Source: Reyranella sp. CPCC 100927 (GTDB lineage Bacteria; Pseudomonadota; Alphaproteobacteria; Reyranellales; Reyranellaceae). Taken from it: DNA of 64,000 nt. The position numbers and the translations under genes are program-made. The notes under the pieces are model-generated. The model saw nothing but the letters and a program-made list of their open reading frames with translations, did no database searches and had not been told where the DNA came from. Below, piece by piece: positions 16,122 through 23,652 of the stretch. The stretch covers positions 62,001 to 126,000 of the forward strand of contig NZ_VOHA01000021.1 in assembly GCF_007859315.1 (NCBI RefSeq), written 5' to 3'. The stretch's first letter is position 1. Each line of letters begins with the position of its first letter.

Positions 16122-16444
16122 TGCCAGCGGGTCTCATATTGACGAACCGGTCCATCACCATGTGCCGGCATGGCGGTATGCTGACGCACCCGCTCGCTGC
16201 CACGCGCGTTCAGGTCATGGGTTCGCCGGCCCTGGTTTCTGGACGGTCCATCATCGTGCGTTGTCCGAACATCAACCCGGTCTATGGTCCAAAACCTTGT
16301 GTCTTCGCGGACTGGGCCATGCCATCCGTCAGGGTCAAGGCCATGGGTAAGCCGCTGCTGCTGTCAACCAGCGTCGGCCTGACTGAGAAGGGCGAGCCCG
16401 TGACCGTCGCACTCGGCGGCCAGAGCCGCGTGCGCGCGACATAG
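16121..16444 (+). CDS. PAAR-like spike cap protein
   Basis: The 107-aa protein contains TMCRHGGMLTHPL near residue 14, close to the MCPHGG start of PAAR-like proteins. After it come VMGSPALVSG, IVRCPNINPVYGPKPCVFADW with two further Cys, VRVKAMGKPLLL, and an ending with QSRV. The order (CxHGG, strand, Cys..Cys..W, VxAxGKPLL) fits a PAAR-like cone that binds metal and sharpens the trimeric spike of a contractile injection system. Start overlaps the stop of the beta-solenoid gene. The family call is from motif memory. The island context (cargo peptidase, solenoid tips) supports it. Confidence 0.7.
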   Translation: MPAGLILTNRSITMCRHGGMLTHPLAATRVQVMGSPALVSGRSIIVRCPNINPVYGPKPCVFADWAMPSVRVKAMGKPLLLSTSVGLTEKGEPVTVALGGQSRVRAT

Positions 16445-16471
16445 ACTGCTGTCACCCCTCGCTCGTGAGAG

Positions 16472-16515
16472 CCCATGCCTACGGCATGGGTCCCTTCCTC
16501 TCCCCGCTCGCGGGG
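16472..16515. repeat. Shortened CCTCTCCCGC-type palindromic element
   Basis: CCCATGCC/GGCATGGG (16472-16490) and CCCCG/CGGGG (16502-16515) hairpins lie at the 3' ends of two convergent genes. The element encodes the last residues (PASGERKGPMP) and stop codon of the paralogue-2 gene. Confidence 0.65.
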
Positions 16516-17438
16516 AAAGGAGATGCGGCAGCGGCCAGCCACGTGCGGTCGAACACCTCCTGCAGCGCGGCGTAAGCGTCCGCCCCGATCTGGTCGAGGC
16601 CGCCGCCCTGGCCGCCAACCAGGAACGCCTGCATCTGCCGGTCGACCAGCTCGGGATCGGCGACCGGTACCGCCTGCGCCGCCAGGTCGCTGGCCACCGA
16701 CCCCTCCAGTGGAAGGTACGCATCGCTATTGCGCAGCCGCGCGCTTGCCGCCGGCAGGCGGACCATGGCGATGCGCGTCACCGAGGGCTGGGAATGCGGT
16801 CCGATGACGGTCGCGCCGCACATGAAACCGGCCAGCACGCTCGCCGGCGGTGTCGGGGGAAACAGGCAGAACAGGAACTGCGTGCCGCCGGGCTCGCGCA
16901 GGTCCATCAGCATGGCGCGCTTGCTGAGCGTGATCGGGCCATCCACCTGCAGCCGTCCCGTCGGCAGGGTCTCCGTGTAGCTGGCCGACAGCCGCTGTGC
17001 CGGCGCGATCGCGAGCGATCCGCGGATCAGCTGGCCGCGGAAGTACGGCGACCACGCGTGCGAGTAGCAGGCGTAGCTGCCGGCCAGCGACAGGTCCTGC
17101 TCGTGATGCAGGTTTGATGGCCCCTCGGCACCGTCGGCCTGCCGCCGCAGCGGGCCGGGGTCGCGCTGATGGCGGGCGCAGATCGCCTCGAGGAAGGCCT
17201 CGCTGTCGCACTCGGCGATCCAGGCGCCATCACGCCCGAGATCGACGAGCTTGGCCCAGTCCTCGTAGACCTGCCGCTCACGCGGCCGTGCGCGGCCTTG
17301 CAGCCATTTGTTGGCGCGCTCGACGTCGAACGTCGTCGCCGGGTTGACCCGGCGGAACGCGGCGGCAAGGTCCTTGCGCGTGACGGCGCCCAGCAATGCC
17401 GCCGTCAGCCGCAGCTTGCGGTCGATCTCCCGCGCCAC
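16479..17438 (-). CDS. Paralogue 2 of the HTH-like regulator family
   Basis: The 319-aa protein is collinear with paralogues 1 and 3. It has an N-terminal HTH-like unit (KLRLTAALLGAVTRKDLAAAF, NKWLQGRARPRERQVYEDW), then CDSEAFLEAICARHQRDP and the C-terminal domain with GSYACYSHAWSPYFRGQL and QPSVTRIAMVRLP. It starts at GTG 17438 with a G-rich Shine-Dalgarno. The C-terminal tail SPFPASGERKGPMP comes from a palindromic element and differs from its paralogues. It is divergent from the metallopeptidase at 17624 across one TTCCAGGAA dyad. Regulator of that promoter is inferred. Confidence 0.75.
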   Translation of the reverse strand: MAREIDRKLRLTAALLGAVTRKDLAAAFRRVNPATTFDVERANKWLQGRARPRERQVYEDWAKLVDLGRDGAWIAECDSEAFLEAICARHQRDPGPLRRQADGAEGPSNLHHEQDLSLAGSYACYSHAWSPYFRGQLIRGSLAIAPAQRLSASYTETLPTGRLQVDGPITLSKRAMLMDLREPGGTQFLFCLFPPTPPASVLAGFMCGATVIGPHSQPSVTRIAMVRLPAASARLRNSDAYLPLEGSVASDLAAQAVPVADPELVDRQMQAFLVGGQGGGLDQIGADAYAALQEVFDRTWLAAAASPFPASGERKGPMP

Positions 17439-17475
17439 GATACCCCCCTGGTCATCCGGCCGACCCCCACCGGCA

Positions 17476-17515
17476 GATTTCCAGACGGTTTCTTCCAGGA
17501 AAAGACGCGGAAATC
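17476..17515. promoter_or_regulatory. TTCCAGGAA dyad, site 2 (between paralogue 2 and metallopeptidase)
   Basis: GATTTCC (17476-17482) and GGAAATC (17509-17515) flank TTCCAGGAA (17493-17501). It lies 37 bp upstream of the paralogue-2 GTG and 109 bp upstream of the ATG at 17624, so one site may serve both genes. Confidence 0.75.
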
Positions 17516-17623
17516 CAGCCCCTTCCGAACGCCGGGCCTTACGCGTGGCTCGAAATGAGCAGCAGATGGCGCCCGCCTGCGCTGCGGCAGGAAATCGTCG
17601 TCTGAGCGATTTCGGAGGGAGAC

Positions 17624-18499
17624 ATGCAGCTGCTTATCCATCGCAATTTCACGGTCCTGGCATCCGACGGGCTGGTCTCCTCCGGGGACGGCGCGCGGCT
17701 GGCTGCCGATGGTCAGTTCAAGACCAAGATGAAGCGCATTCTCGACATGGCGAGCGAGATGGTGTCCACGACCTGTTGGGCGCTGTCGAGTTTCGACACC
17801 GCCTGCCGGCTCAATCTGTCGGGCGCGGCCAACGACCCCGATGTCAAGGTCGTTGCGCCGGCGCTGCTGAAGTACTTCCGCATCAACATCGACTTTGCCG
17901 ACCAGGCTGCCGTACGCAAGCATCTGAGCCGTGTCGATCGCATCCGCATGGTCTATCAGACCATCAGCACCGGCCTGACGCTGCGTGAATGCAACATCAT
18001 CATCGAGACCATGGCCGCCACCACCAAGGCGCGCGTGGCGCTGGAGCAGAAGAAGCGCGACGGTGCCAGCCCGATCCGCCGCGCCTTCGGCTTCACCGAC
18101 GAGTTCGGTCACAAGCAGTGGCAGATGTCGATCGGCGATATCGAGCTCAACCTGAGCTACGTCAACGGCGAGCCACCCGATACCGTTGCCCGTACCGTCG
18201 TGCACGAGGGCTCGCACAAATTCGCCAACACCAAGGACGTCCTCTACAAGGACGGCTCTTTCGCCAAACTGCCGAGCGACCAGTTCGAAGAGGCCAAACA
18301 GTACGGCATCATCGGGGCCAACGACCAGCCCGAGTTTACGCTGCCGGGCCGCACCAAGAAGCTGCGGCCCATGGCAGGCACTGAGAAAGGCACCGAGAAC
18401 GTCATCACCGACGAGCGCTGGCTGGAAAATGCCGACAGCTACGCCTGGGCCGCCCGCCGGATCTGGAAGCACAAGACCAACTTCAGGCGAGCCGCCTGA
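17624..18499 (+). CDS. Putative M35-like (aspzincin) metallopeptidase, candidate cargo
   Basis: The 291-aa protein has VVHEGSHKF with H194-E195-x-x-H198, then D205 in NTKDVLY, and NADSYAWAARRIW at residues 269-281. HExxH with a downstream Asp and a closing NADSYA motif fit the lysine-specific/deuterolysin-type (aspzincin) fold, in which Asp is the third zinc ligand. There is no signal peptide, which fits delivery by an injection machine better than Sec export. ATG 17624 follows GGAGGGAG. It is under the TTCCAGGAA site shared with paralogue 2. The peptidase fold is well supported by motifs. The cargo role is inferred. Confidence 0.75.
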   Translation: MQLLIHRNFTVLASDGLVSSGDGARLAADGQFKTKMKRILDMASEMVSTTCWALSSFDTACRLNLSGAANDPDVKVVAPALLKYFRINIDFADQAAVRKHLSRVDRIRMVYQTISTGLTLRECNIIIETMAATTKARVALEQKKRDGASPIRRAFGFTDEFGHKQWQMSIGDIELNLSYVNGEPPDTVARTVVHEGSHKFANTKDVLYKDGSFAKLPSDQFEEAKQYGIIGANDQPEFTLPGRTKKLRPMAGTEKGTENVITDERWLENADSYAWAARRIWKHKTNFRRAA

Positions 18500-18516
18500 C
18501 GCTTGATTGTCCTCCA

Positions 18517-18543
18517 GGAGCGCGTGCGTCCGGCCCGCGCTCC
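18517..18543. terminator. GGAGCGCG palindrome between convergent genes
   Basis: GGAGCGCG (18517-18524) pairs with CGCGCTCC (18536-18543). It lies between the convergent ends at 18499 and 18554 and could terminate both. It belongs to the GGGAGCGCGGG palindrome family. Confidence 0.5.
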
Positions 18544-18553
18544 CGGGAGATGA

Positions 18554-19018
18554 TCACGTCTTGGCAAGTCCGTCAGGGTACTTGTCCGCGATCAGGTTCA
18601 GCGTGATGCCGTGCTCCAGCCAGGCCTTGGCGCCGGCCAGCACGAACGCGAAGCCTTCCGTCGATCCGACCGCGGTTTTCACCTGAGTATCGCCGTCGCC
18701 CTGGAAGCCGCTGTTGCTGATCGATACATACGTACCATCGGCGCGCGGCGTGAACGTCCATGTCACTGTCGAGTCGCCGAAGCCGTCGATCACGATGCGC
18801 TTGTCCGGCTCGATTGCCGTCACGTCGATCGTCATCGCAAATCCGTACATCTCCCAGGTCCACTGCACCGGCCGTCCGGCCACCAGCCGCCCGCTGCTCT
18901 TGGTGAACCAGAAGCGCGTCGTCACGGCCGGATCGACGAAGGCGTTGAACACCTCCGCCACCGGTTTGCGGATCAGCATCTCGGCCGTGGCGACAGGCGC
19001 CTGGGTCAGGTCCGTCAT
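18554..19018 (-). CDS. SRPBCC/AHSA1 (START-like) domain protein
   Basis: The 154-aa single-domain protein has the AHSA1 pattern: AEMLIRKPVAEVFNAFVDPA at the start, TTRFWFTKSSGRL, a central WTWEMYGF strand pair and the C-terminal long helix LAGAKAWLEHGITLNLIADK. These proteins form a helix-grip pocket for hydrophobic ligands. AGGAGG precedes the ATG at 19018. A perfect palindrome (19037-19048) lies in the promoter. It is probably unrelated to the spike/cargo genes around it. Confidence 0.85.
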   Translation of the reverse strand: MTDLTQAPVATAEMLIRKPVAEVFNAFVDPAVTTRFWFTKSSGRLVAGRPVQWTWEMYGFAMTIDVTAIEPDKRIVIDGFGDSTVTWTFTPRADGTYVSISNSGFQGDGDTQVKTAVGSTEGFAFVLAGAKAWLEHGITLNLIADKYPDGLAKT

Positions 19019-19036
19019 GCGGTCCTCCTATTGATC

Positions 19037-19048
19037 AACCATATGGTT
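19037..19048. promoter_or_regulatory. AACCATATGGTT palindrome in the SRPBCC promoter
   Basis: A perfect 12-bp palindrome between a TATAGT -10-like box and the Shine-Dalgarno on the minus strand. ArsR-type repressors often sit next to AHSA1 genes and use such sites, but no ArsR gene is nearby. Confidence 0.45.
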
Positions 19049-19074
19049 TACTATAGGAAGACCTGCGCTGCGGA

Positions 19075-20088
19075 TCAATAGGCTGGGCGGTTGCCGCCGC
19101 CGTAGTGCGGTTCGTGTGGTTGCGATTGCAGCGATTGCAGATACTTGCCCGCCGACGGCCCATCGACCGCCACCACACTGCCGTCAGTGTAGACGATGCT
19201 GACTTCGACGCCGCCCGACGCCGGCAGATCGAAGGTGATCAGGCACTTCATGCGGTCGTCGAAGTTGCTCAGGCCCACCAGGTTCTTGAACAGGTTGATC
19301 GTGCCCTCGTTGTGCGCGAAGCGCGACGTCAGCTGCATCAGGCTGTCGAGACTCTTGATCTGCGAGCCGCGTACTTGAACGAGGGCCCGGATCAACGTCG
19401 CGAGGGCGCCGGCAGTCTTGGGGTTGGCGAGCCGCAGGCTCTTGAGCCAGGCTGACCAGCGCGCACCCAGGCTGAGGTTGAAGTCCCAGCCGCCCAGGCC
19501 GATACCCAAGGCGCCCTGCGGATTGTCGAAGCCGTAGCCCAGGCACAGCACGACACCGCCGCTGGCGCCGAGGCCCAGGCCCGACCGGCTTGCGGTTGCC
19601 GCGAACGGGAAGCCGAGATCGGGCGTGTGCAGGTTCCACAGCGAGCCGATGAGCGCTTCCTTGCCGCCGGCCACCACGGTCACGCCGCCCTTGAACCCGG
19701 CGCCGATCCAGGCCTTTGCCGGGTTAACCCGCGGCGCCATGCGGGCAATCACGATTTTGTCGCGCCAGCCGTCGGGCCGGATGATCACGCCGCTGGCGGT
19801 CTCGCCCACGGCCGGGAAACGGTCGAGCTGCATGATCTGGCGGTGGCTCTGGTCCTCCAGGAAAATCGTCGCCGTGAGTGCGCCGCCGCCGGGGATGCTG
19901 GCGCCGCCATAGGCCGAGCGCACCGGCGCGATGTGCGACCAGGTGCCGATAATGTTCTCCAGCAGGCTCTTGTTGAAAGGTGGCCGCTGGCGCCAGTTCT
20001 GCGTCGTGCTGATGGCGCCGGTGCGTACCGACTCGAATTCGATATAGCAGCAACGTCCGCCGTTGCTGATCACGTAGCAATCGCCCAT
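19075..20088 (-). CDS. Hypothetical protein (337 aa), Gly-rich centre
   Basis: ATG 20088 follows GGAGG. The product begins MGDCYVISNGGRCCYIEFES and has no signal peptide. The middle (about residues 160-205) is Gly-rich with short hydrophobic strands (SGLGLGASGGVVLCLGYGF, GALGIGLGGWDFNLSLG), suggestive of a beta-rich or membrane-active segment. A helical region and a C-terminal strand domain follow (VEVSIVYTDGSVVAVDG). It has no TTCCAGGAA site. I do not recognise the family. Its place inside the spike/cargo island makes it a possible additional effector, with low certainty. Confidence 0.6.
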   Translation of the reverse strand: MGDCYVISNGGRCCYIEFESVRTGAISTTQNWRQRPPFNKSLLENIIGTWSHIAPVRSAYGGASIPGGGALTATIFLEDQSHRQIMQLDRFPAVGETASGVIIRPDGWRDKIVIARMAPRVNPAKAWIGAGFKGGVTVVAGGKEALIGSLWNLHTPDLGFPFAATASRSGLGLGASGGVVLCLGYGFDNPQGALGIGLGGWDFNLSLGARWSAWLKSLRLANPKTAGALATLIRALVQVRGSQIKSLDSLMQLTSRFAHNEGTINLFKNLVGLSNFDDRMKCLITFDLPASGGVEVSIVYTDGSVVAVDGPSAGKYLQSLQSQPHEPHYGGGNRPAY

Positions 20089-20140
20089 GCCTGCCTCCAG
20101 CCCGGCGGCACAATAGGCAAGCCGGCCGCCCCTGGTTCAG

Positions 20141-20158
20141 GGCGTGTCGGGACACGCC
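20141..20158. other. GGCGTGTC-GG-GACACGCC hairpin in the 20089-20319 gap
   Basis: A perfect 8-bp inverted repeat with a 2-nt centre between divergent genes. It may be an operator or a structural remnant. No other signal is seen in this gap apart from the Shine-Dalgarno GAGGAAG of the deacylase gene. Confidence 0.35.
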
Positions 20159-20319
20159 GTGGCATCGCAGGGCGGGTAGGGGTCGGAAGAGGAAGGTTCA
20201 CGCCCGCGGTGAGGCCTGTGGCGTTCCGCCAAACAGGTCCCTGCCGTGCGGCTGCCTTGCACACCGCCTGGGTGGCCCTATCATCGGACCAAACCAACCG
20301 GCAGATACGAGGAAGCACC

Positions 20320-22032
20320 ATGACGCTCGATCTCATCATCCGCGGTGGCACCGTGGTCGACGGTTCCGGCGGCCCGCGCTTTCGCGCCGATGTCGCCGTC
20401 GCCGGCGATCGCATCGTCGGCATCGGTCGCATCAAGGCGCCGGCGCAGCGTGTGCTGGACGCTGACGGGCTGATCGTCGCGCCGGGCTTTATCGACGGCC
20501 ACACCCACATGGACGCGCAGGTGGCGTGGGACCCGCTGGGATCATGCTCGTGCTGGCATGGCGTCACGTCGGTGGTGATGGGCAATTGCGGCTTTGCGCT
20601 CGCCCCCTGCAAGGCCGACGAGCGTGAGTGGTTCGCGCGCTGCCTCACCGCCGTCGAGGACATTCCGACGGAAGCCATCATGGCCGGCGTCGACTGGCGC
20701 TGGGAAAGCTTCCCGCAATATCTCGACGCCATCGACAGCTTCCCCAAGGCCATCAACTACGGTGCCTATATCGGTCACTCGGCGATCCGCATGTATGTCA
20801 TGGGCCGCCGCGCCATGACCGAGAAGGCGACCGACGACGACATCGAGCGCATGCGCGTCCTGGTGCGCGAGGCGTTGGCTGCGGGTGCCATGGGCTTCTC
20901 GACCTCGCGCTCGCCCACCCACACCGCGCCGGGCGACGTGCCGGTGGCCAGCCGCATCGCCGACTGGCGCGAGGTCGAGCGTATCGCCGCCGTGCTGGCC
21001 GAAGAAGACGCCGGCATTTTCCAGATCGCACCCGACACCACCTCGGGCGCCCGCCAGCGTGCCTTCCTCGACCTGCTGCGCGGACTTGCGCTCGCCATCG
21101 CTCGGCCCGTGATGTTCGGCACCATCTCGACACGCCAGGGCGAGGCGCCCAACCCGTGGCAATACCAGACCGAATGGCTCGACGATGTTGCGGCCGCCGG
21201 CGGCCGCGTCTGGGGCCAGACCACGACGCGCTCCATCAACGCGATCTTCTCGCCCAAGTCCTATCTGCCTTTCGATGTGCTGCCGGCGTGGCAGGCGGTG
21301 CGATCGCTGCCCATCGCTGAACAGCGACGGCGCTTCGCCGACCCCGATACAAGGCGTGACCTGGTGGCGGCCGAGGCGCGCATGAAGCCGCGCGACAACG
21401 TCTTCCAGGGCGGTGGCGCGGCCACCACCGACCCGCGCAAGCCCGACTACGACAATCTCTTCGCGCTCACCGGCGTCGACTGGGACGAACCATCGGTGGC
21501 GGCGCTGGCGCGCACGCGGAACACGCACCCGGTCGAGGCGATGCTCGACCTGATGGCATCCAATGAAGATCAGGTCTTCGTGCAGCCGCTGGTGAACGAA
21601 CGGCCCGACGAGGTGCTGGGCCTGCTGCAGCATCCGCGCACGCTCGCCACGTTCTCGGACTCCGGCGCCCATGTGGCGCAGGAGATGGGCTCCTCGCTGC
21701 AGACCCATATGCTGAACTACTGGGTGCGCCAGCGCGGCGCTTTCACGCTGGAGCAGGCGGTGCGCAAGATGACGTTCGATATCGCCTCGGCCTGGGATCT
21801 GCGCGATCGCGGCCTGCTGCGCCCTGGCATGGCCGCCGACATCGTGGTGTTCGACGAGAAGTCGGTGAAGCCGCTGCTGCCGGTGGTCGAGCGCGACCTG
21901 CCCGGCGGCGCCCGCCGCCTGGTGCAGAAGGCCCAGGGCATCGACGCCGTCGTCGTCGGCGGCGCCATCACGCAGGAGCGCGGCACCGACACCGGCGCCC
22001 GCCCCGGCCGCCTGTTGCGCCGCACGTCGTAG
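20320..22032 (+). CDS. N-acyl-D-amino-acid deacylase (amidohydrolase family)
   Basis: The 570-aa protein has the D-aminoacylase/dihydroorotase-like layout. It starts LDLIIRGGTVVDGSGGPRFRADVAVAGD, binds metal through FIDGHTHMDAQ, and carries the typical VVMGNCGF and GFSTSRSPTH motifs. The late segment LATFSDSGAHV holds the catalytic Asp. It hydrolyses N-acyl-D-amino acids or related amides in the cytosol. ATG 20320 follows GAGGAAG. Upstream frame extension has no homology. It interrupts the spike/cargo island and is probably resident housekeeping DNA. Confidence 0.88.
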   Translation: MTLDLIIRGGTVVDGSGGPRFRADVAVAGDRIVGIGRIKAPAQRVLDADGLIVAPGFIDGHTHMDAQVAWDPLGSCSCWHGVTSVVMGNCGFALAPCKADEREWFARCLTAVEDIPTEAIMAGVDWRWESFPQYLDAIDSFPKAINYGAYIGHSAIRMYVMGRRAMTEKATDDDIERMRVLVREALAAGAMGFSTSRSPTHTAPGDVPVASRIADWREVERIAAVLAEEDAGIFQIAPDTTSGARQRAFLDLLRGLALAIARPVMFGTISTRQGEAPNPWQYQTEWLDDVAAAGGRVWGQTTTRSINAIFSPKSYLPFDVLPAWQAVRSLPIAEQRRRFADPDTRRDLVAAEARMKPRDNVFQGGGAATTDPRKPDYDNLFALTGVDWDEPSVAALARTRNTHPVEAMLDLMASNEDQVFVQPLVNERPDEVLGLLQHPRTLATFSDSGAHVAQEMGSSLQTHMLNYWVRQRGAFTLEQAVRKMTFDIASAWDLRDRGLLRPGMAADIVVFDEKSVKPLLPVVERDLPGGARRLVQKAQGIDAVVVGGAITQERGTDTGARPGRLLRRTS

Positions 22033-22114
22033 GCGCAACAGGCGCCTTCGGGAAACCGGTCGTGTCGCCTGCGGCCGCGCGACCGTAGGCTTGTGCGGCG
22101 CCGCCACGACAACC

Positions 22115-22151
22115 GATTTCCACCCATCTTCCAGGAAAAGACAGCGAAATC
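22115..22151. promoter_or_regulatory. TTCCAGGAA dyad, site 3 (upstream of 443-aa protein)
   Basis: GATTTC (22115-22120) and GAAATC (22146-22151) are exactly symmetric about TTCCAGGAA (22129-22137), 8 nt on each side. It lies 123 nt before the ATG at 22274. Confidence 0.75.
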
Positions 22152-22273
22152 CAGCGCCTGCCAATCGCCGGATATTCCCCCGCGGCGAACCTTGGCTCAA
22201 AGGAGCGCGTGTCAGTTTGCGCCGGCGCATCGCCGCAGGGGCCGGGCGCGGACAGCCAGGGGAGTATCGGCGC

Positions 22274-23605
22274 ATGATGACGCTGGCCCAGTTCAAGGCG
22301 AGCACGTCTGGAGGCCTGAAGGCGAAGAGGAGCAACCTCCTCATCCAGCAGATGGACGCGCTGCTGGCCCTCTACGAAGGCCTCGACTCGACCATGCGCC
22401 TGGAGGACCGACGGGATATCACCAGGAAGATCATGGATGTCGCGAACCGCTTCGTGGACAAGAAGCGCCACGTTCCCAGCAAGAAGACGGCAGGAGTCAA
22501 GGCGCTCGCCGATATGGCTCGGCGGGAATGGACCCGGCATTGCGCCGAGCTTGACCGGCTTGCCGCCGAGCGGAAGCAAAAAGCCCAGCAGCCGCACCTT
22601 TACTATGATCAGGCCCCGCAGCAGCCGCATGTGTACAATGATCAGGCCGGTGCGCCGCCGCGGCCGGTGTGGCAGCAATCAGCCCGGCCCAACATGCAGC
22701 AGCGTCGATACAACGACGGATTGGATGCACTGCTTCTGAACAGGCAGCCCAGGGCGGGGTTCAAAACGCAGCAACAGCAACCGGCAGCGCCGCCGGCGCC
22801 GCCGCATCAGGCCGCCGATCAGGCGCGCGCCAACTGGGCGACGGCGATGGCCAAGGTGAACGCCTTGCTCGGGCCCGAGGAATACAGGAGCGTGCGGACG
22901 AAGATCCTGGATCCGTATGCTTGGCCGGAATTCTTCGACCCGCAACATCGACCGATCCACGCGCTCCAGGGTGCCGTGACGCAATGGCAGCAGGCTAACA
23001 GCGCCAGCCCGTTCGAGGTGTGGCTGGAAAAGAGCTTCGTGCCGAAGCACCAGAACGACCCGGCCCTGGCGCAGCGCGTCACCTACCTCTCGCCGGAGGA
23101 GCGCGAGGAGTACCGCGTCGACATTGTCGGCGGCGTGTTCCGTTGGGCCGAATCCGGCGATCTGGTGCACACCGGCGGCATGACCACCCACTTCTCCGGT
23201 CGGGGGCATGCGATCTGGGTTTGCTCGGTCGAGCGGCACTTCTATTGCGCCAGTCACGTGGTCGGGTCCTTCCAACATTCCTCCTTCCTCGGCGGCCTGC
23301 CGGTGATGGGCGCCGGCGAGTGGGCCGTCGACCAGGGACGGCTGGTGGTGATCTCGAACAAGACCGGCCACTATCGGGCCGGCTTCGAGGAGATGTTCCG
23401 GGTCATGCTGCGACTGTCGGCGAACGGCGTCGACCTGAGTTCCGTGAAGGTGTTCTGGCCCTGGCCGAGCAACGAGGGACGCAAGTACTATCCAGCCGTG
23501 GAATTCATGCGTGCACGGTCGCCGGAGCGCTTCCGGGAACCGCTTGATCAACGCGGCAAGCCCCTGCTGGCCGTGCCCGCCCCGGTGGTGCCGCAGGTCG
23601 CCTGA
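22274..23605 (+). CDS. Candidate effector (443 aa) with helical N-terminus and HSSF...SGHY-like C-terminal domain
   Basis: The N-terminal 110 residues are helical and charged. Residues 110-190 are Gln/Pro-rich, with a short imperfect repeat (HLYYDQAPQQP, HVYNDQAGAPP). The C-terminal domain (from about 255) carries FRWAESGDLVHTGGMTTHF, GSFQHSSFLGGLPVMGAGEW and LVVISNKTGHYRAG. I remember this HSSF...AGE...SxxxGHY arrangement from domains in secreted bacterial effectors, but cannot assign an activity. There is no signal peptide. A TTCCAGGAA dyad precedes it at the standard distance, and it is convergent with paralogue 3. The start at 22274 has AGGGGAG upstream; ATG 22277 is equivalent. Confidence 0.65.
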   Translation: MMTLAQFKASTSGGLKAKRSNLLIQQMDALLALYEGLDSTMRLEDRRDITRKIMDVANRFVDKKRHVPSKKTAGVKALADMARREWTRHCAELDRLAAERKQKAQQPHLYYDQAPQQPHVYNDQAGAPPRPVWQQSARPNMQQRRYNDGLDALLLNRQPRAGFKTQQQQPAAPPAPPHQAADQARANWATAMAKVNALLGPEEYRSVRTKILDPYAWPEFFDPQHRPIHALQGAVTQWQQANSASPFEVWLEKSFVPKHQNDPALAQRVTYLSPEEREEYRVDIVGGVFRWAESGDLVHTGGMTTHFSGRGHAIWVCSVERHFYCASHVVGSFQHSSFLGGLPVMGAGEWAVDQGRLVVISNKTGHYRAGFEEMFRVMLRLSANGVDLSSVKVFWPWPSNEGRKYYPAVEFMRARSPERFREPLDQRGKPLLAVPAPVVPQVA

Positions 23606-23652
23606 GGTCGTCGCGTCCGTGCCGGACCGGACGCGCGCGTTGTGTTCGCCGC

